Below are positions 1 through 8,753 of a stretch of DNA of 64,000 bases, piece after piece. The stretch lies in the NCBI GenBank assembly GCA_021818955.1, contig JAKASR010000002.1:233659-297658 (forward strand), written 5' to 3'. The notes under the pieces are model-generated. The model was not told where the DNA came from. It saw nothing but the letters and a program-made list of their open reading frames with translations, and ran no database searches. Position 1 is the first letter of the stretch. The number at the start of each line of letters is the position of its first letter. The translations under genes and the position numbers were made by a program. This DNA is from Acidobacteriota bacterium. Lineage in GTDB: Bacteria > Acidobacteriota > Terriglobia > Terriglobales > SCQP01.

Positions 1-179
1 CCCATCTGGCCAGCCGCCAGTACATCGGTGCGAACAGCTTTCCCAACGACAAGGCCGACCTGGAATCCTGGGTTTCTCAGGCGCAAACCTTGAAGCCGGG
101 TTGCGAAATGCCCGATTTAAACGCGTTCAGCGGCTCTGAATTGCGCGATTTGACCACATTTTTGCGTGAATTGAAATGA
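1..179 (+). CDS. coxB: Cytochrome c oxidase subunit II with fused cytochrome c domain (C-terminal end, partial)
   Basis: Only the last 58 codons are present, reading from base 3 to a TGA at 177-179; the 5' part lies outside the window. The residues HLASRQYIG, a region resembling LESWVSQAQTLKPG, then CEMPDL with a Met that fits the distal heme ligand, and the ending LTTFLRELK, match the C-terminal class I cytochrome c domain fused to subunit II of caa3-type heme-copper oxidases. Subunit II receives electrons from cytochrome c and passes them through CuA to the catalytic subunit. The CuA domain and the CXXCH motif are not visible, so a free-standing cytochrome c of the same family is the alternative. 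Confidence 0.7.
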   Translation, partial: HLASRQYIGANSFPNDKADLESWVSQAQTLKPGCEMPDLNAFSGSELRDLTTFLRELK

Positions 180-540
180 GGCGGGCAGTAGATCGGGATA
201 ATTATTGTCTTTGGAGACGGATGATCAACTACAGCTGCAGAATTTAAATAACTGTAGGGTTTGGGCTGAGTGGCAAGACTGCATGCGCCGACTCGAGTCT
301 TCTTTAATTAAATTAGTAGTATGTATTTGGCTTTTCCCTGGCGCATCGGAGGGGGCGTGCACGTGTCAAGGAATGCGACAGCCGGAATGCAACCCCTTTT
401 CCGGGTTGCAGTTCGTAACAAGCATGTCCTTGGCGGCGAAGCTTTCGCGGGCGCACGACCCACCGAGCCGCCAATACCGGTGTGGTAAAGCCGCAATATA
501 CATATGACCGGGACAAGATCCGCGATGTCATGGGAGCGGC
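180..540. other. Intergenic stretch without a recognisable gene
   Basis: No reading frame here has a recognisable product. Bases about 220-340 are AT-richer than the flanks. There is one strong inverted repeat at 389-409 (GCAACCC, a 7-nt loop, GGGTTGC); no T-run follows it, so it is not a classical terminator, though it could end coxB transcription in another way. The degraded fragment described next begins at the right edge. Confidence 0.5.
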
Positions 541-852
541 GGTGACACCACGCAGGCGCTCGATCAAGCCGATATCATTTTGGTTTCCACCGGCATCCGG
601 CCGGGCGAGGCACGGCAGTTGGGTTTGCGGCCAGCGAGCACGGTGCAAGAAGCCCTGGAAATGGCCTTTTTGCGACAGGGATCCAAGGCCCAGGTAACCG
701 TCTTACGCACCGGGGGCGGGCTGTTGCTTCGGGTTGCCGGCGAAGCCGCCGGACAACGTCCGGCCGCAGCCGGACTCCCCGATGTGGAAACAGTTGCAGT
801 AAAACTGGACAAGTTTTCGGTCATGCGTTGCCTTGCGGCACGGCAACGGTAG
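541..852 (+). pseudogene. Fragment resembling the C-terminus of a LarA-type nickel-dependent racemase
   Basis: An open frame with no credible start reads GDTTQALDQADIILVSTG, then RPGEARQLGLRPASTVQEAL, then AQVTVLRTGG. This pattern (a 'values such as VST' strand, LG(L/F)xPAxSxEEAL, then VLPxGG) is typical of the last about 70 residues of the LarA/DUF2088 family. The frame is closed upstream by a TGA at 505-507 and the N-terminal 300 or so residues are absent. I read it as the remnant of a deleted gene. The tail after about 735 has no similarity I recognise. Confidence 0.4.
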
Positions 853-861
853 CGCGCTCGG

Positions 862-867
862 TATAAT
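862..867 (+). promoter_or_regulatory. -10 box TATAAT, possible leaderless start
   Basis: A perfect TATAAT ends 8 bases before the ATG at 876. Transcription initiating 6-8 bases downstream would start on or next to the ATG, so the message is probably leaderless. No good -35 hexamer is visible at 16-18 bp spacing. Confidence 0.5.
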
Positions 868-875
868 TCTTCTGT

Positions 876-1553
876 ATGAAATTGCAAGGCATGGGGTGGG
901 TGTTGGCCGGCATGATGCTCGCGCTGCCGGCACAGCCGCAAGGCCGTCCCGTCCCGGCCAAAAGCATGCCGACGACGGCTACGGTCGTCTTCACCGATAA
1001 TTTTCCCGGTTCTCAACCGTGCTGGTTTCAGGTAAGCATTACCGCGGATGGCACGGGGCTGTATGGCAGCCAACAATCGGCAAATCAGCCCCAACAATGG
1101 CTGCGGGTACGGTTTACTCCGGAGGATGTCAGCCGCGTATTTCGCTGGGCGCGGGCGCTGGATTATTTCCGCCAGCCGCGCCTCGAAGCGCGGGTCCGGG
1201 TAGGCTTTATGGGCGAAAAGCAGCTAGAATATCGCGGTCCGCGGCACCAAGGCGAGCAGAAATTCAATTACACCCAAGTGCGCGCGGCGGCGGCGCTAGC
1301 GGCTTGGTTTCAAGGCGTTTCCGAAACCGGCGAGCATCGCTTGCGGTTACGCTTCAAGCTGCGCTACGATCCGCTGGGCGTGCTTGCGGAGCTGAATTCC
1401 ATCCGCCGCGACTGGCGCGCGCATAATTTAGCGGCGCCGCAACTGCTTTCCCCGTTGCTGCAGCGCATTGCGTCCGACGAAAGTATGATGGGTGTGGCGC
1501 GATTGCGCGCGCGGGGCTTACTGCGCGATTTCCGCCGCCGCGGCAAAGGCTAA
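876..1553 (+). CDS. Hypothetical secreted protein
   Basis: A 225-residue protein with a likely signal peptide (MKLQGMGWVLAGMMLALPAQ, cleavage near residue 20-22) and no transmembrane segment afterwards. It is rich in Arg and aromatic residues, with an extended beta-like first half (about residues 33-110) and a helical second half. I do not recognise the family; the first half faintly resembles proteins that bind a small substrate by beta structure. No Shine-Dalgarno is present before the ATG, in keeping with the TATAAT box lying 8 bases upstream. It precedes coaD by 38 bp and may be cotranscribed with it. Confidence 0.65.
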   Translation: MKLQGMGWVLAGMMLALPAQPQGRPVPAKSMPTTATVVFTDNFPGSQPCWFQVSITADGTGLYGSQQSANQPQQWLRVRFTPEDVSRVFRWARALDYFRQPRLEARVRVGFMGEKQLEYRGPRHQGEQKFNYTQVRAAAALAAWFQGVSETGEHRLRLRFKLRYDPLGVLAELNSIRRDWRAHNLAAPQLLSPLLQRIASDESMMGVARLRARGLLRDFRRRGKG

Positions 1554-1591
1554 GCCGGCAAAAAAGGCCGCACCTCGATTAAGGAGGCCGA

Positions 1592-2080
1592 ATGTCAGAC
1601 GTCACCGCCGTCTATCCCGGCAGTTTCGATCCTCCCACGCTGGGCCATCTCGACCTGATCACCCGCGGTTGCCGCCTATTCGACCGGCTGATCGTGGGCG
1701 TGCTGCGCAACACTGAAAAAACCCCGCTGTTCAGCGTCGAAGAACGGTTGCAGATGCTGGGCGAAATATGCCGCGGTTTGCCGCAGGTGGAAATCCGTGA
1801 ATTTGACGGCTTGCTGGTCGATTTCGCCGCCCGCGTGGGCGCCCGCGCCGTCTTACGCGGCATCCGCGCCATTAGCGATTACGAATACGAGTTTCAAATG
1901 GCCTGGATGAACCGGCGCCTGGCGCCCGAGTTGGAAACGGTGTTTATGATGCCGGCCGAAGCTTACAGCTATTTAAGTTCGCGCTTGGTCAAGGAAGTGT
2001 TCCAACTCGGACGTCCAGTCATTGGCCTAGTGCCGCCGCTAGTGGAAGCGCGGCTGCATGCGCAGCGGCAAGCGCGATAA
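1592..2080 (+). CDS. coaD: Phosphopantetheine adenylyltransferase
   Basis: A 162-residue protein of normal family length. It converts 4'-phosphopantetheine and ATP into dephospho-CoA, the fourth step of CoA synthesis, in the cytoplasm. The nucleotidyltransferase signature is present: YPGSFDPPTLGHLDLI near the N-terminus with the TxGH-type motif, RGIRAISDYEYEFQMAWMNR in the middle, and the SYLSSRLVKEV motif (ISSxxVRE-like) near residue 130. A strong AAGGAGG lies 5 bases before the ATG. The aminotransferase gene begins 12 bp downstream, so the two are probably one transcript. Confidence 0.96.
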   Translation: MSDVTAVYPGSFDPPTLGHLDLITRGCRLFDRLIVGVLRNTEKTPLFSVEERLQMLGEICRGLPQVEIREFDGLLVDFAARVGARAVLRGIRAISDYEYEFQMAWMNRRLAPELETVFMMPAEAYSYLSSRLVKEVFQLGRPVIGLVPPLVEARLHAQRQAR

Positions 2081-2092
2081 ACTGTAAGAACC

Positions 2093-3295
2093 ATGGCAGT
2101 ACAAGCCCCGTCCGTTTCGCAGCCGGCGCTGGCCGGCCGCATGCAGCGTATTTCCGTCTCCGCCACCGCGGCGGTCGTGATTGAGGCCGAACGGCTGCGC
2201 GGCGAAGGCGCCGAGCTGGTGGATTTTGGCGCCGGCGAGCCGGATTTCCCCACCCCCGCGCACATCAAACAGGCGGCGGTCGAGGCCTTACGCCAGGATT
2301 TCACCCGCTATACCGCCACCGGCGGAATCGCCCCGCTGAAAGACGCCATCTGCCGCCGCCATGCCGCGCTCTGCGGCACCAGCTATCAGCGCGGGGAAGT
2401 GCTGGTCACCCTGGGCGGCAAGCATGCCTTGTTTAACAGCATTTCCGCCCTGGTGGACCACGGCGACGAAGTGATACTGCCTTCACCTTATTGGGTCAGT
2501 TTTTACGACCAGATTACTTATGCCGGTGGCCGTCCGGTGGTGGTCGCGACCGACGAAGAGCGCGGCTTTACCCTGACTCCGGAGATGATCGAAAAAGCAG
2601 TCACGCCGCGCACCCGCGTCATCCTTTTAAACTCGCCCTCCAATCCCAGCGGCGCGGTCTTTGCCCCGGCGCTGTTTCGCGCCGTGCTGGAACTTTGCCG
2701 TGATCGCGGCCTCTGGCTGATCAGCGATGAGTGTTATCTGCAATTCATTTATGAGGGCGCGCCCTACAGCGTGGGCGCCGAGCCGGGCGCGCGCGAGCGG
2801 GTGATCATTGCCGGCTCGCTCAGTAAAACCTATGCCATGACCGGATGGCGGCTGGGCTATGCCCTGGCGCCCAAGCCGGTGATCGAAGCCATGCTGAAGC
2901 TGCAGTCGCATTCCACCTCGAACCCGGTTTCCTTCGTGCAAAAGGCGGCCATCGCCGCCCTGGAAGGCCCCCAGGATTGCGTAACCGCCATGCTCAATGA
3001 ATATCGCCGCCGGCGCGACCTGATTATCGCCGGTCTACGCAGCATTCCCGGGCTGTGCTGCGGCGAGCCGGCGGGCGCCTTTTACGCCTACCCCAACATT
3101 CAAGCCCTGCTGCGACCGGGACTGGATAGCCCCTTGATCTTTTCCCAGCGCCTATTGCGCGAGGCCGGCGTGGTTACCGTTCCGGGCGAGGCCTTTGGCA
3201 CCCGCTCGCACCTACGCTTTTCCTATGCCACTTCCCGCCAGAATATTGAGCGTGGATTGCAGCGCATGCATGAATTCTGCGCCAAACTGAGTTAG
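2093..3295 (+). CDS. Class I pyridoxal-phosphate aminotransferase (aspartate aminotransferase type)
   Basis: A 400-residue fold-type I aminotransferase. Features seen include GAGEPDFPTP near residue 43, the PSPYWVSF loop, NSPSNPSGAVF, ISDECYLQF with the PLP-ring Asp, and the Schiff-base lysine in SLSKTYAMTGWRLGY (about residue 245). The C-terminal LRFSYATS contains the substrate carboxylate-binding Arg. This layout is that of the Ib aspartate aminotransferase group (AspC/AspB type), which transfers the amino group between aspartate and 2-oxoglutarate; exact specificity cannot be read from the sequence. It follows coaD by 12 bp. Confidence 0.9.
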   Translation: MAVQAPSVSQPALAGRMQRISVSATAAVVIEAERLRGEGAELVDFGAGEPDFPTPAHIKQAAVEALRQDFTRYTATGGIAPLKDAICRRHAALCGTSYQRGEVLVTLGGKHALFNSISALVDHGDEVILPSPYWVSFYDQITYAGGRPVVVATDEERGFTLTPEMIEKAVTPRTRVILLNSPSNPSGAVFAPALFRAVLELCRDRGLWLISDECYLQFIYEGAPYSVGAEPGARERVIIAGSLSKTYAMTGWRLGYALAPKPVIEAMLKLQSHSTSNPVSFVQKAAIAALEGPQDCVTAMLNEYRRRRDLIIAGLRSIPGLCCGEPAGAFYAYPNIQALLRPGLDSPLIFSQRLLREAGVVTVPGEAFGTRSHLRFSYATSRQNIERGLQRMHEFCAKLS

Positions 3296-3329
3296 TCTAA
3301 CGAAATTTGAGCCGTACCCTCCGGCCGCG

Positions 3330-3494
3330 TCAGGCCGCCTGCGTGGCGGGCCCGCGTTGCATCTCTCGCCCGCAGCAGCAGCGTGGATTGGAATTGCCCG
3401 CCTGGGTGGCATTCGCCGGGCCGCGCGTCACTTCAATTTCGCAAGCGCAAGCCGGATCGGGGCAGTGATAGGTTTCGCCTTCTTGAAGAGCCAT
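3330..3494 (-). CDS. Small cysteine-rich metallothionein-like protein
   Basis: A 54-residue protein on the minus strand, beginning MALQEGETYHCPDPACACE and containing NPRCCCGREM. Six cysteines and one histidine sit in a HCxxxxCxC...CCCG arrangement, which I know from short bacterial proteins that probably bind zinc or other soft metals. The start is set by GGAGG 4 bases upstream of the ATG (TGGAGGAACCATG when read on the minus strand). The frame closes with TGA at 3332-3330. It lies convergent with the aminotransferase and divergent from the pyrE-like gene. Metal binding is inferred from cysteine spacing only. Confidence 0.7.
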   Translation of the reverse strand: MALQEGETYHCPDPACACEIEVTRGPANATQAGNSNPRCCCGREMQRGPATQAA

Positions 3495-3624
3495 GGTGGT
3501 TCCTCCATTATGTTGGGATTTGCAGTCTGCAGGCCGCTATGCCGGTTGGAAGACATTCGAGGGAAGGTGGATGCTCGCGCTGCGTTGAACGATGGCGCAT
3601 GCTAGCATGCCCTTGGAGGCGGCT

Positions 3625-4230
3625 ATGGAACTGATACCCACCGCAGATGAAGTTCGAGAGTTGCTGGAACGCACTGGAGCGCTGCGGCACGGGCATTTTG
3701 TCAACCGCAAAGGCTTGCATACCGATCAGTGTCTGCAGTTGGCGCTGGCGTTGCGTCATTTTTCCGAATCCAAGGCATTGTGCGTGGGTTTGAGCCGCCT
3801 GCTGCGCGCCCAGGATAAGGTGCGGCGTTATCTGCCCGACATCAGCATTGTCGCGCCAGCCACGGGCGGCTTGCCGGTCGCCTTCGGGGTGGCGGAAGCG
3901 CTACGCGCCGCCCGCACTTATTGGGCGGAAGGCGATGACGGGAAGCTGCACTTTCGCCAATTCATGGAACAACATACGGGCGAGCGCGTGGTACTGGTAG
4001 ACGACATGATACGCACCGGGCGCAAGCTGCGCCAGTTGCGCCAACTGGCCGAACAGGCCGGCGCGGAAGTGCTGGCGATCGGCGTGCTGGCTTCCGAATC
4101 CCTGGCCGAGAATGCCGACTTCGACAGCGTTCCTTTTTGCCGGATGACCCGGGTCGAGCCCCAATACTGGCCGGCGGATGATTGTCCGCTCTGCCGCCAG
4201 CGCCAGCCCCTGACCCAACTTCAGATGTGA
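3625..4230 (+). CDS. Orotate phosphoribosyltransferase-like protein
   Basis: A 201-residue type I phosphoribosyltransferase. The PRPP-binding motif VVLVDDMIRTG lies near residue 125, and the N-terminal RTGALRHGHFVNRKGLHTDQC matches the OPRTase hood/loop with the substrate-contacting Phe-Val-x-Lys region. OPRTase joins orotate to PRPP to give OMP in pyrimidine synthesis. The start at 3625 is preferred over frames beginning at 3592 because TTGGAGG lies 5 bases upstream. The C-terminus holds a CPLC pair (DDCPLCRQRQP) that is not a core PyrE feature, so a PyrE-like paralogue or salvage enzyme remains possible. Confidence 0.75.
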   Translation: MELIPTADEVRELLERTGALRHGHFVNRKGLHTDQCLQLALALRHFSESKALCVGLSRLLRAQDKVRRYLPDISIVAPATGGLPVAFGVAEALRAARTYWAEGDDGKLHFRQFMEQHTGERVVLVDDMIRTGRKLRQLRQLAEQAGAEVLAIGVLASESLAENADFDSVPFCRMTRVEPQYWPADDCPLCRQRQPLTQLQM

Positions 4231-4299
4231 GGCTCGGCAATTCCGGTTCGTGCCGAAAAAAACAACCTACCCAGCCAGCCTGACCGGCGAGCATCATAT

Positions 4300-5502
4300 A
4301 TGGAACTATCGCCCGCAACGCTTCCGGCGATAACAATATCCCGCGCCGGGGCTATACGCTGGAAAAACGGCCATCCCTGGATTTACCGCTCCGACCTTCG
4401 CTCCCCCATCGATTCCCTGCCCACGGCCGGCGCCGTGCCCGTCGCTGATGAGCGCGGAAAGCGGCTGGGCTGGGCCGATTTCAGCCCGCGTTCGGAAATC
4501 GCCTTGCGCCGCTTGAGCTTCGATCCGGCGGCGGTAATCGATCGCGAGTTTTGGCGGCAGCGGCTGGGCGATGCCCTGGCCTGGCGGCAGCGCATAGTCT
4601 CCGAGAGCGAAGCATTTCGCTGGATTGCGGGCGAGGCGGATGGCCTGCCCGGGCTCATTGTGGATGTCTATGGAACCGCGCTCAGCTATCAGATCACCAC
4701 CTCGGCCATGGCCGCGCGCGAAACCGAACTGCAAGCGCTGCTGTCCGAGCTGTTTTCACCCTCGGTGCTGGCTGCTCGCCATGACGCGCGCGTTCGTTTG
4801 CAGGAAGGCCTGCCCATCCAAAGCTCCCTGATCGCCGGGGAATCAAGTTTGGTGCGCGCCCGCGTGAACGGATTGGAGATGGAATGGGATCTGATGAGCG
4901 GCCAGAAAAGCGGAGGATTTCTGGATCAACGCGAAAACTGGCGCGCCCTGGCCGCCTGGGCTCGTCCGGGAATGGATTGCCTCGATGGGTTTACCTACCA
5001 GGGAGGCTTCGCCCTGCATCTGGCCGCCCGCGGCGCCCGCGTTCAAGCCGTGGATTTTTCTCGCGCCGCGCTTGAACGCGCCGAGCGCAATGCCGCGCTC
5101 AACCACTTGAATACGATGGAATGGATCGAGGCCAACGCCTTCGATCTGCTGCGCGAATACGATCTTGAGCGCCGCCAGTTCGATCTCGTCGTGCTCGATC
5201 CCCCCGCCTTCGCCAAAAGCCGCGCGGCTCTGGCCGCGGCTCGCCGCGGCTACAAGGAAATAAATCTGCGCGCGCTCAAGCTGCTGCGCCCGGGCGGCAT
5301 TCTGGCGAGCTGTTCCTGCTCACACCATATGAGCGAATCCATGTTGCTGGAAGTTATTGCCGAGGCCGCCATGGACGCCCGGCGCCGGCTTAAAGTGCTG
5401 GAGCGCCGCACGCAGGCTTTGGATCATCCGGTGCTGCTAACGGTGCCGGAAACGCATTATCTGAAGTGCCTGATCTTCTTGGTTGAGGAATTAAATTATT
5501 GA
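4300..5502 (+). CDS. Class I SAM-dependent rRNA methyltransferase, RlmI-like
   Basis: A 400-residue protein with an N-terminal PUA-type RNA-binding domain (ITISRAGAIRWKNGHPWIYRSD at residues 10-30), an EADGLPGLIVDVYG strand-turn typical of RlmI/YccW, and a C-terminal Rossmann methyltransferase domain (LDGFTYQGGFALHLAARGA for the SAM loop, VVLDPPAFAKSR for motif IV, then ASCSCSHHMSE). RlmI makes m5C1962 in 23S rRNA; homologues with this architecture also include other 23S rRNA methyltransferases, so the modified base is inferred. It is 69 bp after the pyrE-like gene. Confidence 0.85.
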   Translation: MELSPATLPAITISRAGAIRWKNGHPWIYRSDLRSPIDSLPTAGAVPVADERGKRLGWADFSPRSEIALRRLSFDPAAVIDREFWRQRLGDALAWRQRIVSESEAFRWIAGEADGLPGLIVDVYGTALSYQITTSAMAARETELQALLSELFSPSVLAARHDARVRLQEGLPIQSSLIAGESSLVRARVNGLEMEWDLMSGQKSGGFLDQRENWRALAAWARPGMDCLDGFTYQGGFALHLAARGARVQAVDFSRAALERAERNAALNHLNTMEWIEANAFDLLREYDLERRQFDLVVLDPPAFAKSRAALAAARRGYKEINLRALKLLRPGGILASCSCSHHMSESMLLEVIAEAAMDARRRLKVLERRTQALDHPVLLTVPETHYLKCLIFLVEELNY

Positions 5503-5523
5503 AAACAATGGAAATATAAATAG

Positions 5524-5552
5524 TTGACAATCAAACACTAAGATTATATTAT
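5524..5552 (+). promoter_or_regulatory. Sigma-70-type promoter of the hsp20 gene
   Basis: A perfect TTGACA at 5524-5529 is followed after 17 bp by TATTAT at 5547-5552, in a locally AT-rich stretch. The predicted transcription start is near 5559, leaving a leader of about 35 nt. No CIRCE inverted repeat is visible. Confidence 0.6.
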
Positions 5553-5582
5553 TGCAGTTGAGTCATGTTTAATTTTTTACAG

Positions 5583-5594
5583 GAGGATACCCTC
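5583..5594 (+). promoter_or_regulatory. Hairpin enclosing the hsp20 Shine-Dalgarno
   Basis: In the leader, GAGG of the Shine-Dalgarno (5583-5586) can pair with CCTC (5591-5594) around a 4-nt loop, and the ATG follows directly. A weak stem holding the ribosome-binding site is the layout of small RNA thermometers. The stem is only four base pairs, so this is suggestive, not demonstrated. Confidence 0.3.
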
Positions 5595-6005
5595 ATGACG
5601 ACTTTGGTGAGTTGGAAATCAATGCCGGATGTTCACAATGGCCTGGATCAGCTGCTGCAATCGGCGTGGAACGCCCCGGTGGTCGAATGGTCGCCGCGCG
5701 CGGATATTTTTGAGACCGAAAGCGAGCTCAAGCTGGAATTCGACCTGCCCGGCGTGGCCCAGAGCGATCTGGAGCTGGTGGCCGAAAAAGGCGTGCTGAG
5801 CCTGCGGGGCGAGCGCAAAGCGCCGGCCAACATGGATCAGTATCTGCGTGTGGAGCGGGCTTATGGCCCCTTCAGCCGCAAATTTAATTTGCCGGAAAGC
5901 GTGGATGCGGATCGCATCACGGCGCAATTGAATCAGGGCGTGCTGGTGCTGACTTTGCCGAAGCGCGAAGAAAGCAAGCCGCGCCAGATTCAAATCCAGG
6001 CCTAA
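5595..6005 (+). CDS. Small heat-shock protein, Hsp20/alpha-crystallin family
   Basis: A 136-residue ATP-independent holdase chaperone. The alpha-crystallin domain spans about residues 30-130: [23 protein letters not shown], the LRGER strand, [12 protein letters not shown] and the terminal [12 protein letters not shown]. The C-terminal RQIQIQA supplies the IxI-type motif used in oligomer assembly. The start at 5595 is chosen because AGGAGG is 8 bases upstream; an in-frame ATG at 5565 precedes that ribosome site. clpB follows 59 bp later, so a holdase-disaggregase pair on one message is likely. Confidence 0.93.
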   Translation: MTTLVSWKSMPDVHNGLDQLLQSAWNAPVVEWSPRADIFETESELKLEFDLPGVAQSDLELVAEKGVLSLRGERKAPANMDQYLRVERAYGPFSRKFNLPESVDADRITAQLNQGVLVLTLPKREESKPRQIQIQA

Positions 6006-6064
6006 ATGGGAAGGAAAGCGGCGCGGGCGGCCATTCAGGGCTGCGCGCGCCGCAAAATGAAGTG

Positions 6065-8692
6065 ATGCCATTTCGTTTTGACAAATTGACCTTGAAAGCG
6101 CAAGAAGCGCTGGAAACCGCGCGTGAGCTGGCTACCAACGGCGGTCAGGCGTCGATCGAGCCGATGCATCTTTTGCAAGCGCTGCTGCGCGACCGTGAGG
6201 GGGTAGTGTTGCCGGTGCTGCAAAAGCTGGGGGTCAACCTGCCCGCGTTGGAATCGCAGTTGACGCACGAATTGACGCGCCGCCCGCGGGTGGAAGGCGC
6301 CAGTCTGCAACGCGGCTTGAGCCGCGAATTGGCGCTGTCTCTCGATCATGCCGCGCAGCAGGCGGATAAATTCAAGGATGAATATATTTCCACCGAGCAT
6401 ATGCTGCTCGGATTACTGGCGTTGGAGCACGATCCCGCCAAGGGTTTGCTGGCCTCAAACGGCGTCACCGCCGATCGCGTGCTGCAGGCCCTATTGACGG
6501 TGCGTGGCAGCCAGCGGGTTACCGATCAGAATCCCGAGGCCAAATACCAGGCGCTCGAGCGTTATGCCCGGGATCTGACCGCCTTGGCGCGAAAAAACCG
6601 GCTGGATCCGGTCATCGGCCGCGATGAAGAGATCCGCCGCATCGTACAGGTGCTGTCGCGGCGCACGAAAAATAATCCCGTACTGATTGGGGAGCCGGGG
6701 GTGGGCAAGACGGCAATCGTCGAAGGCCTGGCGCAGCGCATCGTGGCCGGCGACGTGCCGGAGGTCCTGAAGAGCAAGCGCGTAGTCGGGCTCGATTTGG
6801 GGGCGCTGGTAGCGGGCGCCAAATATCGGGGCGAGTTTGAGGACCGGTTGAAAGCGGTGCTGAAAGAAATTGAAGACGCCGGCGGTCAAATCATTCTTTT
6901 CATTGACGAACTGCATACCCTGGTGGGCGCGGGCGCGGCGGAAGGCTCGATGGACGCCTCCAATATGCTCAAGCCCGCGCTCGCGCGCGGCGAGTTGCGC
7001 GCGATTGGCGCGACCACGCTGAACGAGTACAAAAAATACATCGAAAAAGACGCCGCTCTAGAGCGCCGCTTTCAGCCGGTATATGTGGGTGAGCCCACGG
7101 TCGAAGACGCGCTGGCCATCCTGCGCGGGCTGAAAGAACGCTACGAGGTGCACCACGGCGTGCGGATTCAGGATGCCGCCCTGGTGGCGGCGGCGCAACT
7201 TTCCAATCGTTACATCAGCGACCGCTTTTTACCGGATAAGGCCATCGACCTGGTGGACGAGGCGGCCGCTTCGTTGCGCATGCAGTTGGATTCCCGCCCG
7301 GCGGAAATCGAGGCGCTGGAGCGCCGTTTACGGCAATTGGAAATCGAACGCGCCGCGCTGGCCAAGGAAAAAGACCCGAACTCGGTGGAACGGCGCCATC
7401 AGATCGAAGGGGAAATTGCCGATCTGCGCGAGCAGTCGGCGGCGCTGACGGCGCGCTGGAAGCACGAGCAGGAAGTGATTCAGCGGGTGCGCGAAGGCAA
7501 AGCAAAGCTGGAGCAGTTGCAGGCGGAAGAGCAGCAGGCCGAGCGCGCCGGCGAACTCACCCGCGTGGCTGAAATCCGCTATGGGCGCCGGCTGGAAGCC
7601 GAGCGCGCGCTGGCCGAGGCCACCCGCCAGTTGAATCAACTCGACCGCCGGCTGTTACGCGAGGAAGTTACCGCAGATGAAATCGCGCAGGTGGTGGCGA
7701 AATGGACGGGCATCCCCCTCGAGCGCATGCTCGAGGGCGAGACCGAAAAATTGGTGCACATGGAAGAGCGCCTGCACCGCCGCGTCATTGGCCAGGAAGA
7801 AGCGGTGCAGGCGGTCTCCGACGCCATTCGCCGCGCCCGCGCCGGGTTGAGCGATCCGCGCCGGCCGTTGGGCAGTTTCCTATTTCTCGGTCCCACCGGG
7901 GTAGGCAAGACCGAACTCGCCCGCGCTTTGGCCGAATTTCTCTTCGACGACGAACAGGCGATGGTGCGTCTGGACATGAGCGAGTACATGGAAAAGCACG
8001 CGGTCGCGCGACTGATTGGCGCCCCGCCGGGTTATGTGGGCTACGAAGAGGGCGGCCAGCTGACGGAACGCATCCGCCGCCGGCCCTATGCCGTGGTGCT
8101 GCTCGATGAGATCGAAAAAGCTCATCCGGAGGTGTTCAACATTCTCTTACAGGTGCTCGATGACGGACGTCTGACCGATGGCAAAGGCCGGACGGTGGAT
8201 TTCCGCCATACGGTCATCATCATGACCTCCAACCTCGGCAGCTCGCTGCTGCGGCCGGAGGATTTTGCCGAGGAATCCCGCCGAGGCCGGATGCGCTCCC
8301 AGGTAATGGAAGTCCTGCAGGCGCACTTCAAGCCCGAATTTCTCAACCGGGTGGATGACATCATCATCTTCACCCCGCTCAGCGAGGCGCAGATGGAACC
8401 CATCGTGGACCTGCAGCTGGCGCGCTTGCGCGCGCTGCTAGCCGAACGCCAAATTCATTTGGAACTGGCGCCCGCGGCGCGCCAGCTCATTATCCGCCAG
8501 GGCTACGATCCGCAATACGGCGCGCGCCCGCTGAAACGCGCCTTGCAGCGCCTGGTGCAGAATCCGCTGGCGACAGCGGTGTTGAAAGGCGACATCCGCC
8601 CGGGGGCGATCATGGTCGCTGAAGTCGCGCCGAATGGGGAAGAACTGCGCTTCCAGCCGCGGGTGGAGACGCAGCCGGTGCGGGTGGCATAA
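6065..8692 (+). CDS. clpB: ATP-dependent chaperone ClpB
   Basis: An 875-residue Hsp100 disaggregase, full length for the family. In order: N domain (residues 1-150, two Clp repeats), AAA+ 1 with Walker A GEPGVGKT (about 210) and Walker [14 protein letters not shown], the coiled-coil M domain (about 410-530), and AAA+ 2 with Walker A GPTGVGKT (about 610), [13 protein letters not shown] and [15 protein letters not shown]. The M domain distinguishes it from ClpA and ClpC. It unfolds aggregates together with DnaK and, probably, the Hsp20 encoded upstream. The ATG at 6065 is preferred to a GTG one codon earlier. Confidence 0.97.
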   Translation: MPFRFDKLTLKAQEALETARELATNGGQASIEPMHLLQALLRDREGVVLPVLQKLGVNLPALESQLTHELTRRPRVEGASLQRGLSRELALSLDHAAQQADKFKDEYISTEHMLLGLLALEHDPAKGLLASNGVTADRVLQALLTVRGSQRVTDQNPEAKYQALERYARDLTALARKNRLDPVIGRDEEIRRIVQVLSRRTKNNPVLIGEPGVGKTAIVEGLAQRIVAGDVPEVLKSKRVVGLDLGALVAGAKYRGEFEDRLKAVLKEIEDAGGQIILFIDELHTLVGAGAAEGSMDASNMLKPALARGELRAIGATTLNEYKKYIEKDAALERRFQPVYVGEPTVEDALAILRGLKERYEVHHGVRIQDAALVAAAQLSNRYISDRFLPDKAIDLVDEAAASLRMQLDSRPAEIEALERRLRQLEIERAALAKEKDPNSVERRHQIEGEIADLREQSAALTARWKHEQEVIQRVREGKAKLEQLQAEEQQAERAGELTRVAEIRYGRRLEAERALAEATRQLNQLDRRLLREEVTADEIAQVVAKWTGIPLERMLEGETEKLVHMEERLHRRVIGQEEAVQAVSDAIRRARAGLSDPRRPLGSFLFLGPTGVGKTELARALAEFLFDDEQAMVRLDMSEYMEKHAVARLIGAPPGYVGYEEGGQLTERIRRRPYAVVLLDEIEKAHPEVFNILLQVLDDGRLTDGKGRTVDFRHTVIIMTSNLGSSLLRPEDFAEESRRGRMRSQVMEVLQAHFKPEFLNRVDDIIIFTPLSEAQMEPIVDLQLARLRALLAERQIHLELAPAARQLIIRQGYDPQYGARPLKRALQRLVQNPLATAVLKGDIRPGAIMVAEVAPNGEELRFQPRVETQPVRVA

Positions 8693-8753
8693 GCGGAGAG
8701 GTTTGGAACCGGGCGGGGGGGCAATGCATCATTAGAATAGGGTTGGTTGAACT

